Source: Pseudomonas lopnurensis
GTDB taxonomy: Bacteria; Pseudomonadota; Gammaproteobacteria; Pseudomonadales; Pseudomonadaceae
NCBI RefSeq assembly: GCF_015070855.1
Contig: NZ_JADDIX010000088.1
Location: 494 to 48,780, forward strand
DNA length: 48,287 nt
Direction: 5' to 3'
Both the position numbers and the translations under genes were made by a program. Below, one piece after another: positions 10,501-16,971 of the stretch. How positions within the stretch are numbered: the stretch's first letter is position 1; each line of letters opens with the position of its first letter. The notes under the pieces are model-generated. The model did no database searches. It was not told the origin of the DNA and was given only the letters and a program-made list of their open reading frames with translations.

Positions 10501-12829
10501 TACCCTGCTTGCTGGTGAGGTCCAGCGAACCGGCCTGGGTCCGCAATGCGGTGTCGGCACTGCCGATGTTGCCGGAAGCGAGCAACTTGGCATCGCCTGC
10601 CACCAGATTGCCGCTGCCCTGGGTGATTGCACTGGAAGCATCGAGGACAACGCTTCCCTGGGCGCCTGCATTGACGCCATTGAGGATCAGGTTGCCCGCG
10701 GTGTTCCTGAAATTCAGCGCCAACGCTTGCGCACTGGTCAGCGAGAGCGAACCGGTGTTGCGGTTGAACAGCAGCTGGCCTCCGGTGAAATCGACGTTGA
10801 CGTCGCCATTGGGCGTGGTGACGCTGAGCGCATCCAGTGCTTTGCTGTTACTGGCGAAGACCCCCGCCTGGACCGCCTTGGTCACCGCCGTCAGGCGATC
10901 GACCGTTAGCTCCAGTCCGTTCGCCGCGGTGCCGATAGCGCCTTGCGAGGTAATGCTCAGCGCATCTGCCGTCACGTTATTCGCGCTAGCGTTGTTGTCG
11001 GTGACCGTGCCAGCGGAAACCGTCAGAGCGACATCACCGTCGGCGCTGATCTGACCCAGATTCAGGTTGCCGCTGGTGACGCCGACCGAGACGTTGCTAT
11101 CACTGCCGGAAGCGCTGATGGTGCCGATGGTCAGCCCGTTGTTTTCGGTCAGGTAGACGCCGCCGTCCGCTGCTGCGGCATTCACGGTTTCGCTCTGCAG
11201 ACTGAAGGCGGCGCCGTTGGTGCCAACGCCGCCACCCGCAGCGTCGAGGCTGATGGTCTGCCCAATGATTTGATTGCCGCTTCCGGCGTTGAGTACCGAA
11301 CCCTCTTGCGAAGACAGGGTTAGGTCCTTGGTGGCGGTCACGTTACCCGACACGATCAGGCTGTCCTGAGCACCGATGACGATGTCCTTGCTGCCGATGG
11401 CCCCATTGGACAGGCGGATGTTGCCGCTGCTGTCGCTGAGTGCCGTAACCGAGCTGGTCACGCCGCTGACGGTCACTTTTTCGCGGACGGTGACGTCACC
11501 GACGATCAGCGAGCCATCGCGGTCCTGCACATAGATTCCACCGTCCTGGGTCGAGGCGGTCAGCACGTCGACTTCCGTCTGAATGGCTGCGCCAGCAGCG
11601 CCCACGGAGCCGTCGGAGACCAGGTTCGCCGACCAGGCGGCAACGTTGCTCTTGCTGGTGTCAGCACTGGTGATGCTGCCGTTCTGCGCGGTGATGATCG
11701 CGCGGTTCTGCACCGAGGCATCGGTGATGCCAGTGGTGATCTCACCCAGTGCAACGCCACCGTCTACGTCGGTGACGATCACGTGGCCATTGCTGGCGCT
11801 GGCGTTGAGCACGTCGGCATCCACGCGCAGGGCAACGCCTTCGGCACCCACCGACGCGCCGTCCGCGGTGACGCTCAGGTTCAGGGTGTTTGCCCGGGTG
11901 CTGCTGTTGCTGCCGGTGGTGATGTTGTCGGTGGCAGCAAGGGTGGCAGTGGTTGCGGTTACTTCGCCGTCCTGCTCGATCTTGGCTCCGCTGATATCGA
12001 GGGTCGTCGCCTCGATCACGCCACTGTTATTGACCACCGAAGACATCAGCTCGGACGCCGCATTGCCGGCCAGCAGCACATTGGTCGCCTTGATCTCGCC
12101 GCTATTGCTCACACCCAACTGGTTGGTGTCGGTGACGGCCGACAGCTGTTCACCGCTAACGGCGAAGTTGACCAATTGGTTGTTGGTCAGGTCGACATTG
12201 AAGGTATTGCCGGCGGCCAGCGTCACGCGGCCGACGTTGGCGGCACCGTAGCCGGTGATGTTGCCGGCATTGTCCACTTGCGGCGCAATCAGATAGACGA
12301 AGCCGTCGCGGTTGAGGGTGATTTCGGCCCCCTGCTGGACCGACACCTTCGCCAGGTCCTTGGAGGCCTCCTGAGCGAAGCTGAAGCTGTTGCCGTTCAT
12401 GAACGAGTCGTTGTCGATGTTCAGCGTGGTGGCCAGCAGGCCGGCGACGTCGATCCGCGCGTTGGCGCCGAAGACGATGCCGTTGGGGTTGATCAGAAAG
12501 ACATTGCCGTTGGCCTCCAGAGCGCCCTGGATGTTCGATACCTGGCTGCCGAACACCTTGTTGAGGGTCACCGCATTGGCGCCGCCGGCCTGAATGAACT
12601 GGACCAGCTCATTCGGTGAGATGTTGAAATCGGTCCAGTTGATCACTGCCTTCTGCGAGGCCTGGTTGATGATGGTCTGCAGCGCCTGGGTCTGGTCGAT
12701 GCTGGCCGTACCGGCCACGACACTGCCGCCGGTGGGCGCGGCCAGCGCGATCGAACTGCTGGCGCCGATGACCGATACGGAGATCGCCTTGATCACCGAC
12801 TGTTTGCTGCTTTTCTGCTTGCGAGCCAT
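4550..12829 (-). CDS. TpsA-type filamentous haemagglutinin-like adhesin (two-partner secretion exoprotein)
   Basis: A 2759-residue secreted protein. The start at 12829 is preceded by an AGGA ribosome-binding site and gives a basic extended signal peptide (MARKQKSSKQ... cleaved near SIALA, residue 30). The TPS/haemagglutination domain follows (about 31-250) with the NPNGI motif at 114-118 and ARIDVAGLLATT, which the TpsB partner recognises. The rest is a Gly/Ala/Asn/Asp-rich shaft of imperfect repeats expected to form a right-handed beta-helix. About 15 copies carry an N-V-x-A ... G-I-G ... L-x-x-x-V signature, in the style of the LktA-family filamentous adhesins. Residues 1228-1446 break the pattern as a helical region. 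I saw no cysteine and no C-terminal toxin, anchor or FHA-2 region; it ends in a roughly 130-residue non-repetitive tail. It is probably surface-exposed or released and used in adhesion or biofilm, inferred from family. Confidence 0.9.
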   Translation of the reverse strand: MARKQKSSKQSVIKAISVSVIGASSSIALAAPTGGSVVAGTASIDQTQALQTIINQASQKAVINWTDFNISPNELVQFIQAGGANAVTLNKVFGSQVSNIQGALEANGNVFLINPNGIVFGANARIDVAGLLATTLNIDNDSFMNGNSFSFAQEASKDLAKVSVQQGAEITLNRDGFVYLIAPQVDNAGNITGYGAANVGRVTLAAGNTFNVDLTNNQLVNFAVSGEQLSAVTDTNQLGVSNSGEIKATNVLLAGNAASELMSSVVNNSGVIEATTLDISGAKIEQDGEVTATTATLAATDNITTGSNSSTRANTLNLSVTADGASVGAEGVALRVDADVLNASASNGHVIVTDVDGGVALGEITTGITDASVQNRAIITAQNGSITSADTSKSNVAAWSANLVSDGSVGAAGAAIQTEVDVLTASTQDGGIYVQDRDGSLIVGDVTVREKVTVSGVTSSVTALSDSSGNIRLSNGAIGSKDIVIGAQDSLIVSGNVTATKDLTLSSQEGSVLNAGSGNQIIGQTISLDAAGGGVGTNGAAFSLQSETVNAAAADGGVYLTENNGLTIGTISASGSDSNVSVGVTSGNLNLGQISADGDVALTVSAGTVTDNNASANNVTADALSITSQGAIGTAANGLELTVDRLTAVTKAVQAGVFASNSKALDALSVTTPNGDVNVDFTGGQLLFNRNTGSLSLTSAQALALNFRNTAGNLILNGVNAGAQGSVVLDASSAITQGSGNLVAGDAKLLASGNIGSADTALRTQAGSLDLTSKQGIVNVANSGGSQLTLSAQANGTTGAVTVQHDGDLQVDSVIAKNGVQLTTTGAITQADDAVGAAVSAASVNLSGSAIGSDQKAFATSVAGNVELNASTGDINYSNAGTVTRLDATAAGKMTIANAGDVGVGTLQAGQSISFAISGNATDANGTGVNFTATGLNASAKGFGSSSDALEINVDTLYVNTLNGGIYARQADGRTLTLVAAKSGGSGSHIDIATAGNMGLGVVSAGGNNVTLAAGGSIEDARADGDSSANVTARSLDISAPGGIGINGDLDLDVSFLSAAGGEHGVSASNAGAIAVDSATLSGKGASKITIIATSITILNNNGGITTMDSGGELTLTATDGNIVFLNRNDTIYLPGGGSITLTALSKSALDGYSGVIIVGNLRTDGGDIKLQAESNITIGMLDTSGNGGLGDVSVLSRNGVILDGNGTAQNIVGDHVTLEASTPSLSTAELTRETAISEYAAKQAELAAKLLQLQILQQQLESYEALVTSASIQQQLADLNQRIAAASARAQQATVDDLSATFDTLNTVLAAATVVRNAAAVIAGAAQAIPFSGDAGADAAFAVVDLAMSAAELAVSEFENAILSPAEDTLAELYNTFDRADAALTDAATNLATVTVIRDTTQTSKEMADLAVFKATVARDASEQVRQQAISAYQLNKDIDSSAEKPLGISSNTLDVNKGGTLNTDLYLDSTGNLGLGDISVADGKKIVASATGNVSVIGSVVSDTFIGLTAGSAILGGGGTLFSPDMLLVAGNGIGENDTLNTQTDRLAANAGSGGVDITNRNAGALLSISQQGAVKGITAARDISVDTDGSLSIDQLIQGSSGVHAVNLTSGGAIIDGNDAARNVQGGTLNVVAENAIELDTEVSELNAQVVGNGDITVREASDLYVNTVSTPDGNVDIAAEGSMTVGSISASSLSDHGLHLSNLTAPLSKGNVTLTAQGNIDDDQDNSTLIEADRLSLQATGSVGANGAVATRALDLSINTVAVAASGEVNLSEADDLHVESIDTDHGNVTVSSAAGSLNIGTLETRGTGATVTLIADQRIDNASLDGSSNVNASNLAMIAGSGVGTNGALNIQAHRLEASGGTGGIDVLDLADGLIIGGTTTNLDLDAISGLQASGGNIRVRATGGNLTVEETVNNAANTGSIDLIADQLVTLDAVVSGQADIGVDAGTSVAQNADIRTANGAVAVNAGGDIVMADVTTQVTGAGSIAYNAGGNVVADRLDVVSGSVVVGAEEGDVSLNDVVSASGNVTVGAGADVAQNADIRTANGAVAVNAGGDIDMLAGIATEVSTAGDVSYTAGGNVLVSEIATADGDVHLTATEGTINVTGNAAQNVQANGLFATAANGIGQLLKAVLTKVDTLVAEVTGSGSIHVNEADALRIDKAKADGLVAITAAGNIEAHGVQAGTASLLSADGTLTTTSDGAIIAGELLASARQGIDVRTQVGSVEAAVTGNGDLRIDEADGIQLTSLTTANGDIDVSAGGDIAVDRVVASAGQDDVSLSSAGAIVAQRGAVVADETIRANNVVLNAAQGIGSGTQGALSLDVNHIDALTTSGNLVLVQSNEVVLDSVVAQSGNVDVSVLNGDVTLGDVTASGSATLAATNGALLDDGDSTSRVSASNLVLDAASGIGGTDGLQTAAGSLVATVRQTGDVVINELNGLSNLSVTAADGDVRVTSASGNIGVNTIQAGGHQVTLNAATGAVHDALNNNANNITAARLSVSGATGVGQSSNALEVTVDSLQAAGGSGGVYIRNLGTGPLTLENADNQSAALLASGGNIQLTTAGDLNVVGDVVNTGGAAMLTATGDIDQDGDIKARDKVALQSGGAITMGDGTLTSSSNGDVSYAAQEQIAVSQIETRTGVGGGIVTFVAPTILDNMPGVANVKAWVIDLGGTSSSTALAQELVGEMAESALVRLNYRVIGGSLAESRRFMDQLLTPVPMQRTSAALLADMAGPPQQLVTPTRSFMEDKDGNLIYGK
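6651..6713 (-). repeat. 63-bp direct repeat in tpsA, copy 1
   Basis: Identical over 63 bases to 6906-6968. The offset of 255 bases is 85 codons, so the reading frame is kept. Both encode the segment QNADIRTANGAVAVNAGGD and flanking residues of the shaft. Confidence 0.95.
6906..6968 (-). repeat. 63-bp direct repeat in tpsA, copy 2
   Basis: Second copy of the 63-base exact repeat, 255 bases from the first. The two mark an 85-residue in-frame duplicated unit of the beta-helical shaft, a likely site for expansion or contraction by recombination. Confidence 0.95.
8492..9148 (-). other. Predicted alpha-helical / coiled-coil insertion domain inside TpsA
   Basis: About 219 residues (TpsA 1228-1446) rich in Ala, Gln, Glu and Leu, with heptad-like runs (for example AAKQAELAAKLLQLQILQQQ) and almost no glycine. 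It sits between VTLEAST and KPLGISSNTLDV, which look like the two halves of one ordinary shaft repeat. The segment therefore looks inserted into a beta-helix coil. The helical nature is my reading of composition and was not computed. Confidence 0.75.
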
Positions 12830-12863
12830 GAGTACTGTCCTGAATTTTTTCGAGTCGGTGGGA

Positions 12864-14459
12864 TCAGAAGCGATAACGCGCCTGGGCGTAGACGTACGAG
12901 CTGTCCTCAGTCTTGTCGCCAACCGGGACACCCCAGTCGAGGCGCAGGTCCACGCTCTTGATCGGCTGGGCGAGGATGCCCAGCGTGGCGCCGGTCAGAT
13001 CCTCTCTATCGTCCTGCCCGTAGAGCGGGTCCTTGATGAATATCTGGCCGTGATCCAGGCGTGCCACCAACTGATAGCGGTGGTCGTTCTTGAACAGCGA
13101 ATAGCGTCCTTCCAGGCTTGCCGTGACGCCGCTGTCCCCGGAATAGGCCGAAGGCTCGTGACCGGCGACGGAGTTGAAGCCGCCGATGGCCCACTGCTCG
13201 CTGGAAACCAATGAATCGAAGGAGTACTGGCCGTACAGGCGCGGAATCACCAGCAGGCGCTCGGTCACCTGCTGCAGGCGCGCGAGATCGAAGGTGATCT
13301 TGGTGAAATCGTTGTCGGCCTTGGCGCCGCTGCGGCTGGACAACTGCGATTCGTCGTCCATCCCACCGAGGGCTTCGCCGAGACCATGGTGCAGACCGAC
13401 CGATATCAGTGTACGACCGTAGAGATCGGAGTCGTCCAGGCTGATACCGAAACGCAGTTTGCGGATATTGTCCTCGGTGGTCATGGTCCCGAGCATCTTC
13501 TGCTCCAGATCCTGCGACTCCAGCCACGCTTCGGCGCTGAAGATGGTGCGTGCGGAGCGAATGTAGTCCTGCGACACGCCAACACCGAAGCTCTTGTTGT
13601 CGCCCTCGATCTCGAGCACGCGGAAGGTGCTGCCGACATCGACGTTGCCCTGGGCGTAGTAGGCATGCAGCTGGGTTCCCAGGTTGTTCACCGGAGTGGA
13701 ATAGCCCACGTATTCGTAGCGAACGTCGCCATCGCCGATGGAGCGTATGGCCATCAGGTTGATCTCATCGCCATGCCCGGTGACGTTGGCCAGGGTCAGT
13801 GTAGGGATGACGCGATTCTCGCCGGTGCTCTCGCTACCGTAGTTGTTCGCTTCGATGGAGCCTTGGATGCGGTTGGCTTCCTCCACATCGACGATCAGAT
13901 CGGTGGAACCGGTTTCCGTGCCAGCCTGCAGGGTGGAGCTGAGTTTGATCCCTGACTGCCGGTTCAAGCGCGTCAGAGCGCGTTCGATATCACCGACGAT
14001 GAACGGCTGGCCGACAACGATACCGTTCATGCGTAGCATCTCGACGATGCGCTCGCTCGAATAACGCGAGTTGCCACGGATCTGGATATCACGCAGCCAA
14101 CCTTCCAGCACGACCAGTTGCAGGGACTCCATATGCGCGAAGTCCTGCTGTGGCACCACCACCTTGGCCAGCCGATAGCCGGACTGGTGATAGAAAGCCT
14201 GGATCTTCTCGGCCAGCGCGCGCATTTCCGGCAATGTCAGCGGATGACCTACATCGTTGGCGATCTGGGCACTCAATTGTTCGCTGGTAAATACCTTGTT
14301 ACCGCTGAAGCTCACCTTGCTGACCATAACGCTGCTTTCGGCTGCAGCAGAGGCAGGAGCGGTTTCGGTTGTCTCGGCGGCCATTGCCATATTGGCTGCG
14401 GCCACAGCCAGACCAAGAGCACAGAACAGGGCCCGACCGGGGGCATACAGATACGACAT
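12864..14459 (-). CDS. TpsB-type outer-membrane transporter (ShlB/FhaC/HecB family)
   Basis: A 531-residue Omp85-superfamily transporter that secretes the adhesin encoded just downstream (34-base gap). A signal peptide (to about residue 28) is followed by two POTRA domains (about 45-120, with KVSFSGNKVFTSEQL, and about 121-197) and a 16-strand beta-barrel (about 200-531) ending in the expected C-terminal phenylalanine (ARYRF). The start at 14459 has a weak AAGG about eight bases upstream. In the barrel-lumen loop motif, normally V-R-G-Y/F, it reads Val431-Ala432-Gly433-His434, so the conserved Arg is missing. The pair tpsB-tpsA forms an operon and ends at the hairpin at 4494-4532. Confidence 0.93.
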   Translation of the reverse strand: MSYLYAPGRALFCALGLAVAAANMAMAAETTETAPASAAAESSVMVSKVSFSGNKVFTSEQLSAQIANDVGHPLTLPEMRALAEKIQAFYHQSGYRLAKVVVPQQDFAHMESLQLVVLEGWLRDIQIRGNSRYSSERIVEMLRMNGIVVGQPFIVGDIERALTRLNRQSGIKLSSTLQAGTETGSTDLIVDVEEANRIQGSIEANNYGSESTGENRVIPTLTLANVTGHGDEINLMAIRSIGDGDVRYEYVGYSTPVNNLGTQLHAYYAQGNVDVGSTFRVLEIEGDNKSFGVGVSQDYIRSARTIFSAEAWLESQDLEQKMLGTMTTEDNIRKLRFGISLDDSDLYGRTLISVGLHHGLGEALGGMDDESQLSSRSGAKADNDFTKITFDLARLQQVTERLLVIPRLYGQYSFDSLVSSEQWAIGGFNSVAGHEPSAYSGDSGVTASLEGRYSLFKNDHRYQLVARLDHGQIFIKDPLYGQDDREDLTGATLGILAQPIKSVDLRLDWGVPVGDKTEDSSYVYAQARYRF

Positions 14460-15018
14460 AGGAACCTTATCTTTCTGTTATGAAGGGATTTTTTCGTCTG
14501 CTTTCAGAGCGAAATCGATTGCAAATAACTTCTTGCGGGCACAACTTTCCCGCCGGCCCACCGGTGAGGCAGGGAGCAAACATCTGCTACGAGATAGTTT
14601 TTTCGGTCATCAATACCCGCCGCCAGGCCCCGAAAGGGCGACATCGGTTCAGGACAATTTCAGTGGGCCGATTGGCAGGAAGACGTCAGGTCATGGCGGG
14701 ACGAGCCTGAAAGGCTCGGGAATCCATGAGCCCCGTGCTTATTTTCGTACAATGCGCTTGGCGTACTGATGATGACTAAACGCCTTGCCTGGGCGCTCGT
14801 AAACCTCGGCGATTCCATGAAAAACGGCCCGTTTGGCGAGTTTTCTCTGTCTCGGGGGAACATTTGGATATGAAGTCCCGGCAATACAGTTGATGGCTCA
14901 TCGCCATTAAACCTACTGAAATTTGCCGCGCTAAAACTGAGCAAATCTGAGCAAACGACCAAGCACGAACGACAGCCTCATCGTTTACGCTTCGCTACCT
15001 CAACCGCCCCAGCCGTCA
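14460..15018 (-). other. 559-bp apparently non-coding region upstream of tpsBA
   Basis: Looks less GC-rich than the flanking genes by eye (not counted) and has no convincing open reading frame. Visible are a 6-bp stem-loop (CGAGCC/GGCTCG at 14702-14718), a smaller stem around 14627-14639 and a short tandem TCTGAGCAAA-like repeat near 14937-14955. It should contain the tpsBA promoter, but I could not pick -35/-10 elements with confidence and saw no clear riboswitch. Confidence 0.6.
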
Positions 15019-15369
15019 TCACCCTTCACCGACCCAATGATAATGCGCCGCATCCGGCCCCTTCTCGACTTTCACCTGATCACAATGGCGCAGCCGCACC
15101 AGCAAGCGCTTGGCCATCTGCATGCTGCCGGTGAGCGCCTCGAGTTCGGCGAGCAACTGCGGGCCATCCAGCTTGCCGGCGCTGCGCAGGCATTCGCGGG
15201 CGCTGTGCCATAGCGCATCGGCGGGCTGCGCAACACCCTCCCCGTCTCGCTTGCCCGCCTCGAGCACAACGCCCGGTGCCTGCTGCGCCAGCCGCTCCCA
15301 GTCGTGCTCGTCCAGTTCGATATTCAGATCGACCGGCCAGTCGCCGATGCGGCCATGGATTCGAATCAT
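15019..15369 (-). CDS. Conserved hypothetical protein, 116 residues
   Basis: A small soluble protein starting MIRIHGRIGDWPVDL. There is no signal peptide, no membrane segment and no motif I recognise. The N-terminal half looks like a small mixed fold; the C-terminal half (about 60-110) is helical with a short basic stretch (MAKRLLVRLRHCDQVKVEKG), which could resemble a winged-helix tail but is not diagnostic. The start at 15369 was chosen for normal composition; upstream in-frame sequence is a shadow of zrgA. It diverges from zrgA across 108 bases. From memory, a similarly sized hypothetical gene sits beside the homologous zinc cluster in P. aeruginosa. Function unknown. Confidence 0.7.
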   Translation of the reverse strand: MIRIHGRIGDWPVDLNIELDEHDWERLAQQAPGVVLEAGKRDGEGVAQPADALWHSARECLRSAGKLDGPQLLAELEALTGSMQMAKRLLVRLRHCDQVKVEKGPDAAHYHWVGEG

Positions 15370-15441
15370 GCTGCGTCCTCCCGAATGTATGCGCCCATGC
15401 TCACATGGCAGCAGCGGACTGGCCAGCCGAGCAGCGAATTT

Positions 15442-15454
15442 GTTATAACGTAAC
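15442..15454 (+). promoter_or_regulatory. Candidate Zur operator before the zrg cluster
   Basis: Inverted repeat GTTA (15442-15445), five bases, TAAC (15451-15454), in the sequence TGTTATAACGTAACC. It resembles gammaproteobacterial Zur sites. A -10-like TATAAC falls within it, 24 bases before the zrgA start codon at 15478, so bound Zur would block transcription when zinc is plentiful. Confidence 0.6.
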
Positions 15455-15477
15455 CAGTTCTCGATTCGGAGTCGACC

Positions 15478-16086
15478 ATGCGCCACTTGCTGCTCGCCCT
15501 GCCCGTGATCCTGCTGCCCCTGAGCTACAGCCAAGCACAGGACGATCACCACCACCATGACCATGAACACGCTTCGAGCCTGGGTGCGCACGAACACGGC
15601 GCGGCCCGCCTCGATGTCGCACTGGACGGCGATCGCCTGGAACTGGCATTCAACAGCCCGGCGATCAACCTGCTCGGTTTCGAGCACGCGCCTGCCAGCG
15701 AAGCGGACGAGGCCCGGATCGCCAGCGCCCGGGCGCAGCTGGAACGGCCGCACGGGCTGTTCGGTCTGCCGTCCGCGGCAGGCTGCACGGTGAGCGAACA
15801 GCGCCTTGCCGGCGAACTGCTCGGTGCCAGCCATGCCGGTTACCAGCGCCAGGACCGGCAAGGCCACGACCACGACGAAGCCAGCGCGCAACAGCACGGC
15901 GGCCACAGCGATATCGAGGCCCACTACCAGTTCGACTGCAGCCACCCCGAGGCGCTGCGAACCCTGGAGCTATGGGGGCTGTTCGAGCGCTTTCCCGGCA
16001 CCGAGAAGATTCAGGTACAGGTGATCGGCCCGAACGGCCAACAGGGCGCAGAGCTGACCCCCGCCCAGCCACGCCTGAGCCTCTAA
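15478..16086 (+). CDS. zrgA: ZrgA family (DUF2796) zinc-binding periplasmic protein
   Basis: A 202-residue exported protein. The signal peptide (about 1-20, cleaved near SQA) is followed by a His/Asp metal-binding stretch (DDHHHHDHEH, residues 22-31) and a second His-rich loop around 128-143 (GHDHDE...HGGH). This matches the DUF2796/ZrgA family implicated in zinc uptake. The two cysteines in the mature part may form a disulfide. It is first in a cluster with an ABC ATPase, a MacB/FtsX-type permease and a DUF3299 protein, the order I recall for the zinc-responsive PA4063-PA4066 cluster of P. aeruginosa. A Zur-like site lies immediately upstream. Role in zinc handling: strong. Exact mechanism: unknown. 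Confidence 0.88.
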   Translation: MRHLLLALPVILLPLSYSQAQDDHHHHDHEHASSLGAHEHGAARLDVALDGDRLELAFNSPAINLLGFEHAPASEADEARIASARAQLERPHGLFGLPSAAGCTVSEQRLAGELLGASHAGYQRQDRQGHDHDEASAQQHGGHSDIEAHYQFDCSHPEALRTLELWGLFERFPGTEKIQVQVIGPNGQQGAELTPAQPRLSL

Positions 16087-16093
16087 CCAGTAG

Positions 16094-16119
16094 GGTGGAT
16101 GACGCCTCACCCATCCACC
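16094..16119. repeat. REP-like stem-loop between zrgA and the ABC gene
   Basis: GGTGGATG (16094-16101) pairs with CATCCACC (16112-16119) around a 10-base loop, in the 174-base gap after zrgA. GGTGGATG occurs again a few bases further on (near 16132). It resembles short palindromic repeats scattered in pseudomonad genomes and may stabilise the zrgA end of the transcript. Confidence 0.5.
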
Positions 16120-16260
16120 AGTGTGATCGCGCGGTGGATGAACAGAGCGCCAGCCATCCTGCACGCTGATACGCCAGGCGCTGCTCGGCCCGTGGGCATT
16201 CACGGCCAGGACGGCACCCACAGCGCCAGCGCAAACCACGGATCACGCAATAACCGGCCC

Positions 16261-16968
16261 ATGACCCAACCTCTGATCGAACTCACCGACCTTGGCTTCG
16301 CCTGGCCCGGCCAGGCCGAACTGCTGGACATTCCCAGCTTCACTCTGGAACGCGGCGAGAGCCTGTTTCTCAAAGGCCCGTCGGGCAGCGGCAAGACCAC
16401 CCTGCTCGGCCTGCTCGGCGGCGTGCAGAAGGCCCAGCGCGGGCATATCCGCCTGCTCGATGAGGATCTCGGCCAGCTGTCTGCAGGCGCCCGCGATCGC
16501 TTGCGCGCCGATCACACCGGCTACATCTTTCAGCAGTTCAATCTGCTGCCTTTTCTTTCCGTGCGCGAGAACGTCGAACTCCCCTGCCGCTTCTCGCGCC
16601 AGCGTGCCGAACGCGCACGCCAGCGCCACGGCAGCATCGATGCCGCCGCTGCCGGCCTGCTCGACCACCTTGGTCTGCGCGCCGAATGGCTTGAACGCCG
16701 CGCCGGGGCGCTGTCCATCGGCCAGCAGCAGCGCGTCGCGGCTGCCCGCGCGCTGATCGGCCAGCCGGAACTGGTCATCGCCGACGAACCGACCTCGGCG
16801 CTGGATGCCGATAGCCGCGAGGCCTTCCTGCAGCTGCTGTTCGCCGAATGCCGCGCGGCGGGCGCCAGCCTGCTGTTCGTCAGCCACGACCAGAGCCTGG
16901 CGCCGCTGTTCGACCGCAGCCTGGCCCTGGGCGACCTCAACCGTGCCGCCCGCGCGCCGGAGGCCTGA
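16261..16968 (+). CDS. ABC transporter ATP-binding protein (MacB/LolD-like), zrg cluster
   Basis: A 235-residue ATPase with Walker A GPSGSGKTT (39-47), the Q-loop in FQQFN, a Walker B ending in ADEPTSALD, and the switch His in SHD. The ABC signature reads LSIGQQQR instead of LSGGQ, a variation also found in other ATPases of this class. The start at 16261 gives the usual N-terminus; longer in-frame sequence upstream is intergenic. The permease gene starts three bases after its stop, so together they form a MacB-type (mechanotransmission) ABC unit. Its link to ZrgA and DUF3299 suggests a role in zinc homeostasis rather than lipoprotein sorting. Confidence 0.9.
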   Translation: MTQPLIELTDLGFAWPGQAELLDIPSFTLERGESLFLKGPSGSGKTTLLGLLGGVQKAQRGHIRLLDEDLGQLSAGARDRLRADHTGYIFQQFNLLPFLSVRENVELPCRFSRQRAERARQRHGSIDAAAAGLLDHLGLRAEWLERRAGALSIGQQQRVAAARALIGQPELVIADEPTSALDADSREAFLQLLFAECRAAGASLLFVSHDQSLAPLFDRSLALGDLNRAARAPEA

Positions 16969-16971
16969 GCG

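Noticed and set aside
14660..14962. 100-codon minus-strand frame upstream of tpsB
   Set aside because: Starts with TTG, lacks a ribosome-binding site, has mixed composition with no recognisable motif, and lies in the probable regulatory region.
14460..15018. Possible c-di-GMP riboswitch in the tpsBA leader
   Set aside because: The conserved GGGCAAACC and GACGCAAAGCC-type core elements were not found; only unrelated small stems are present.
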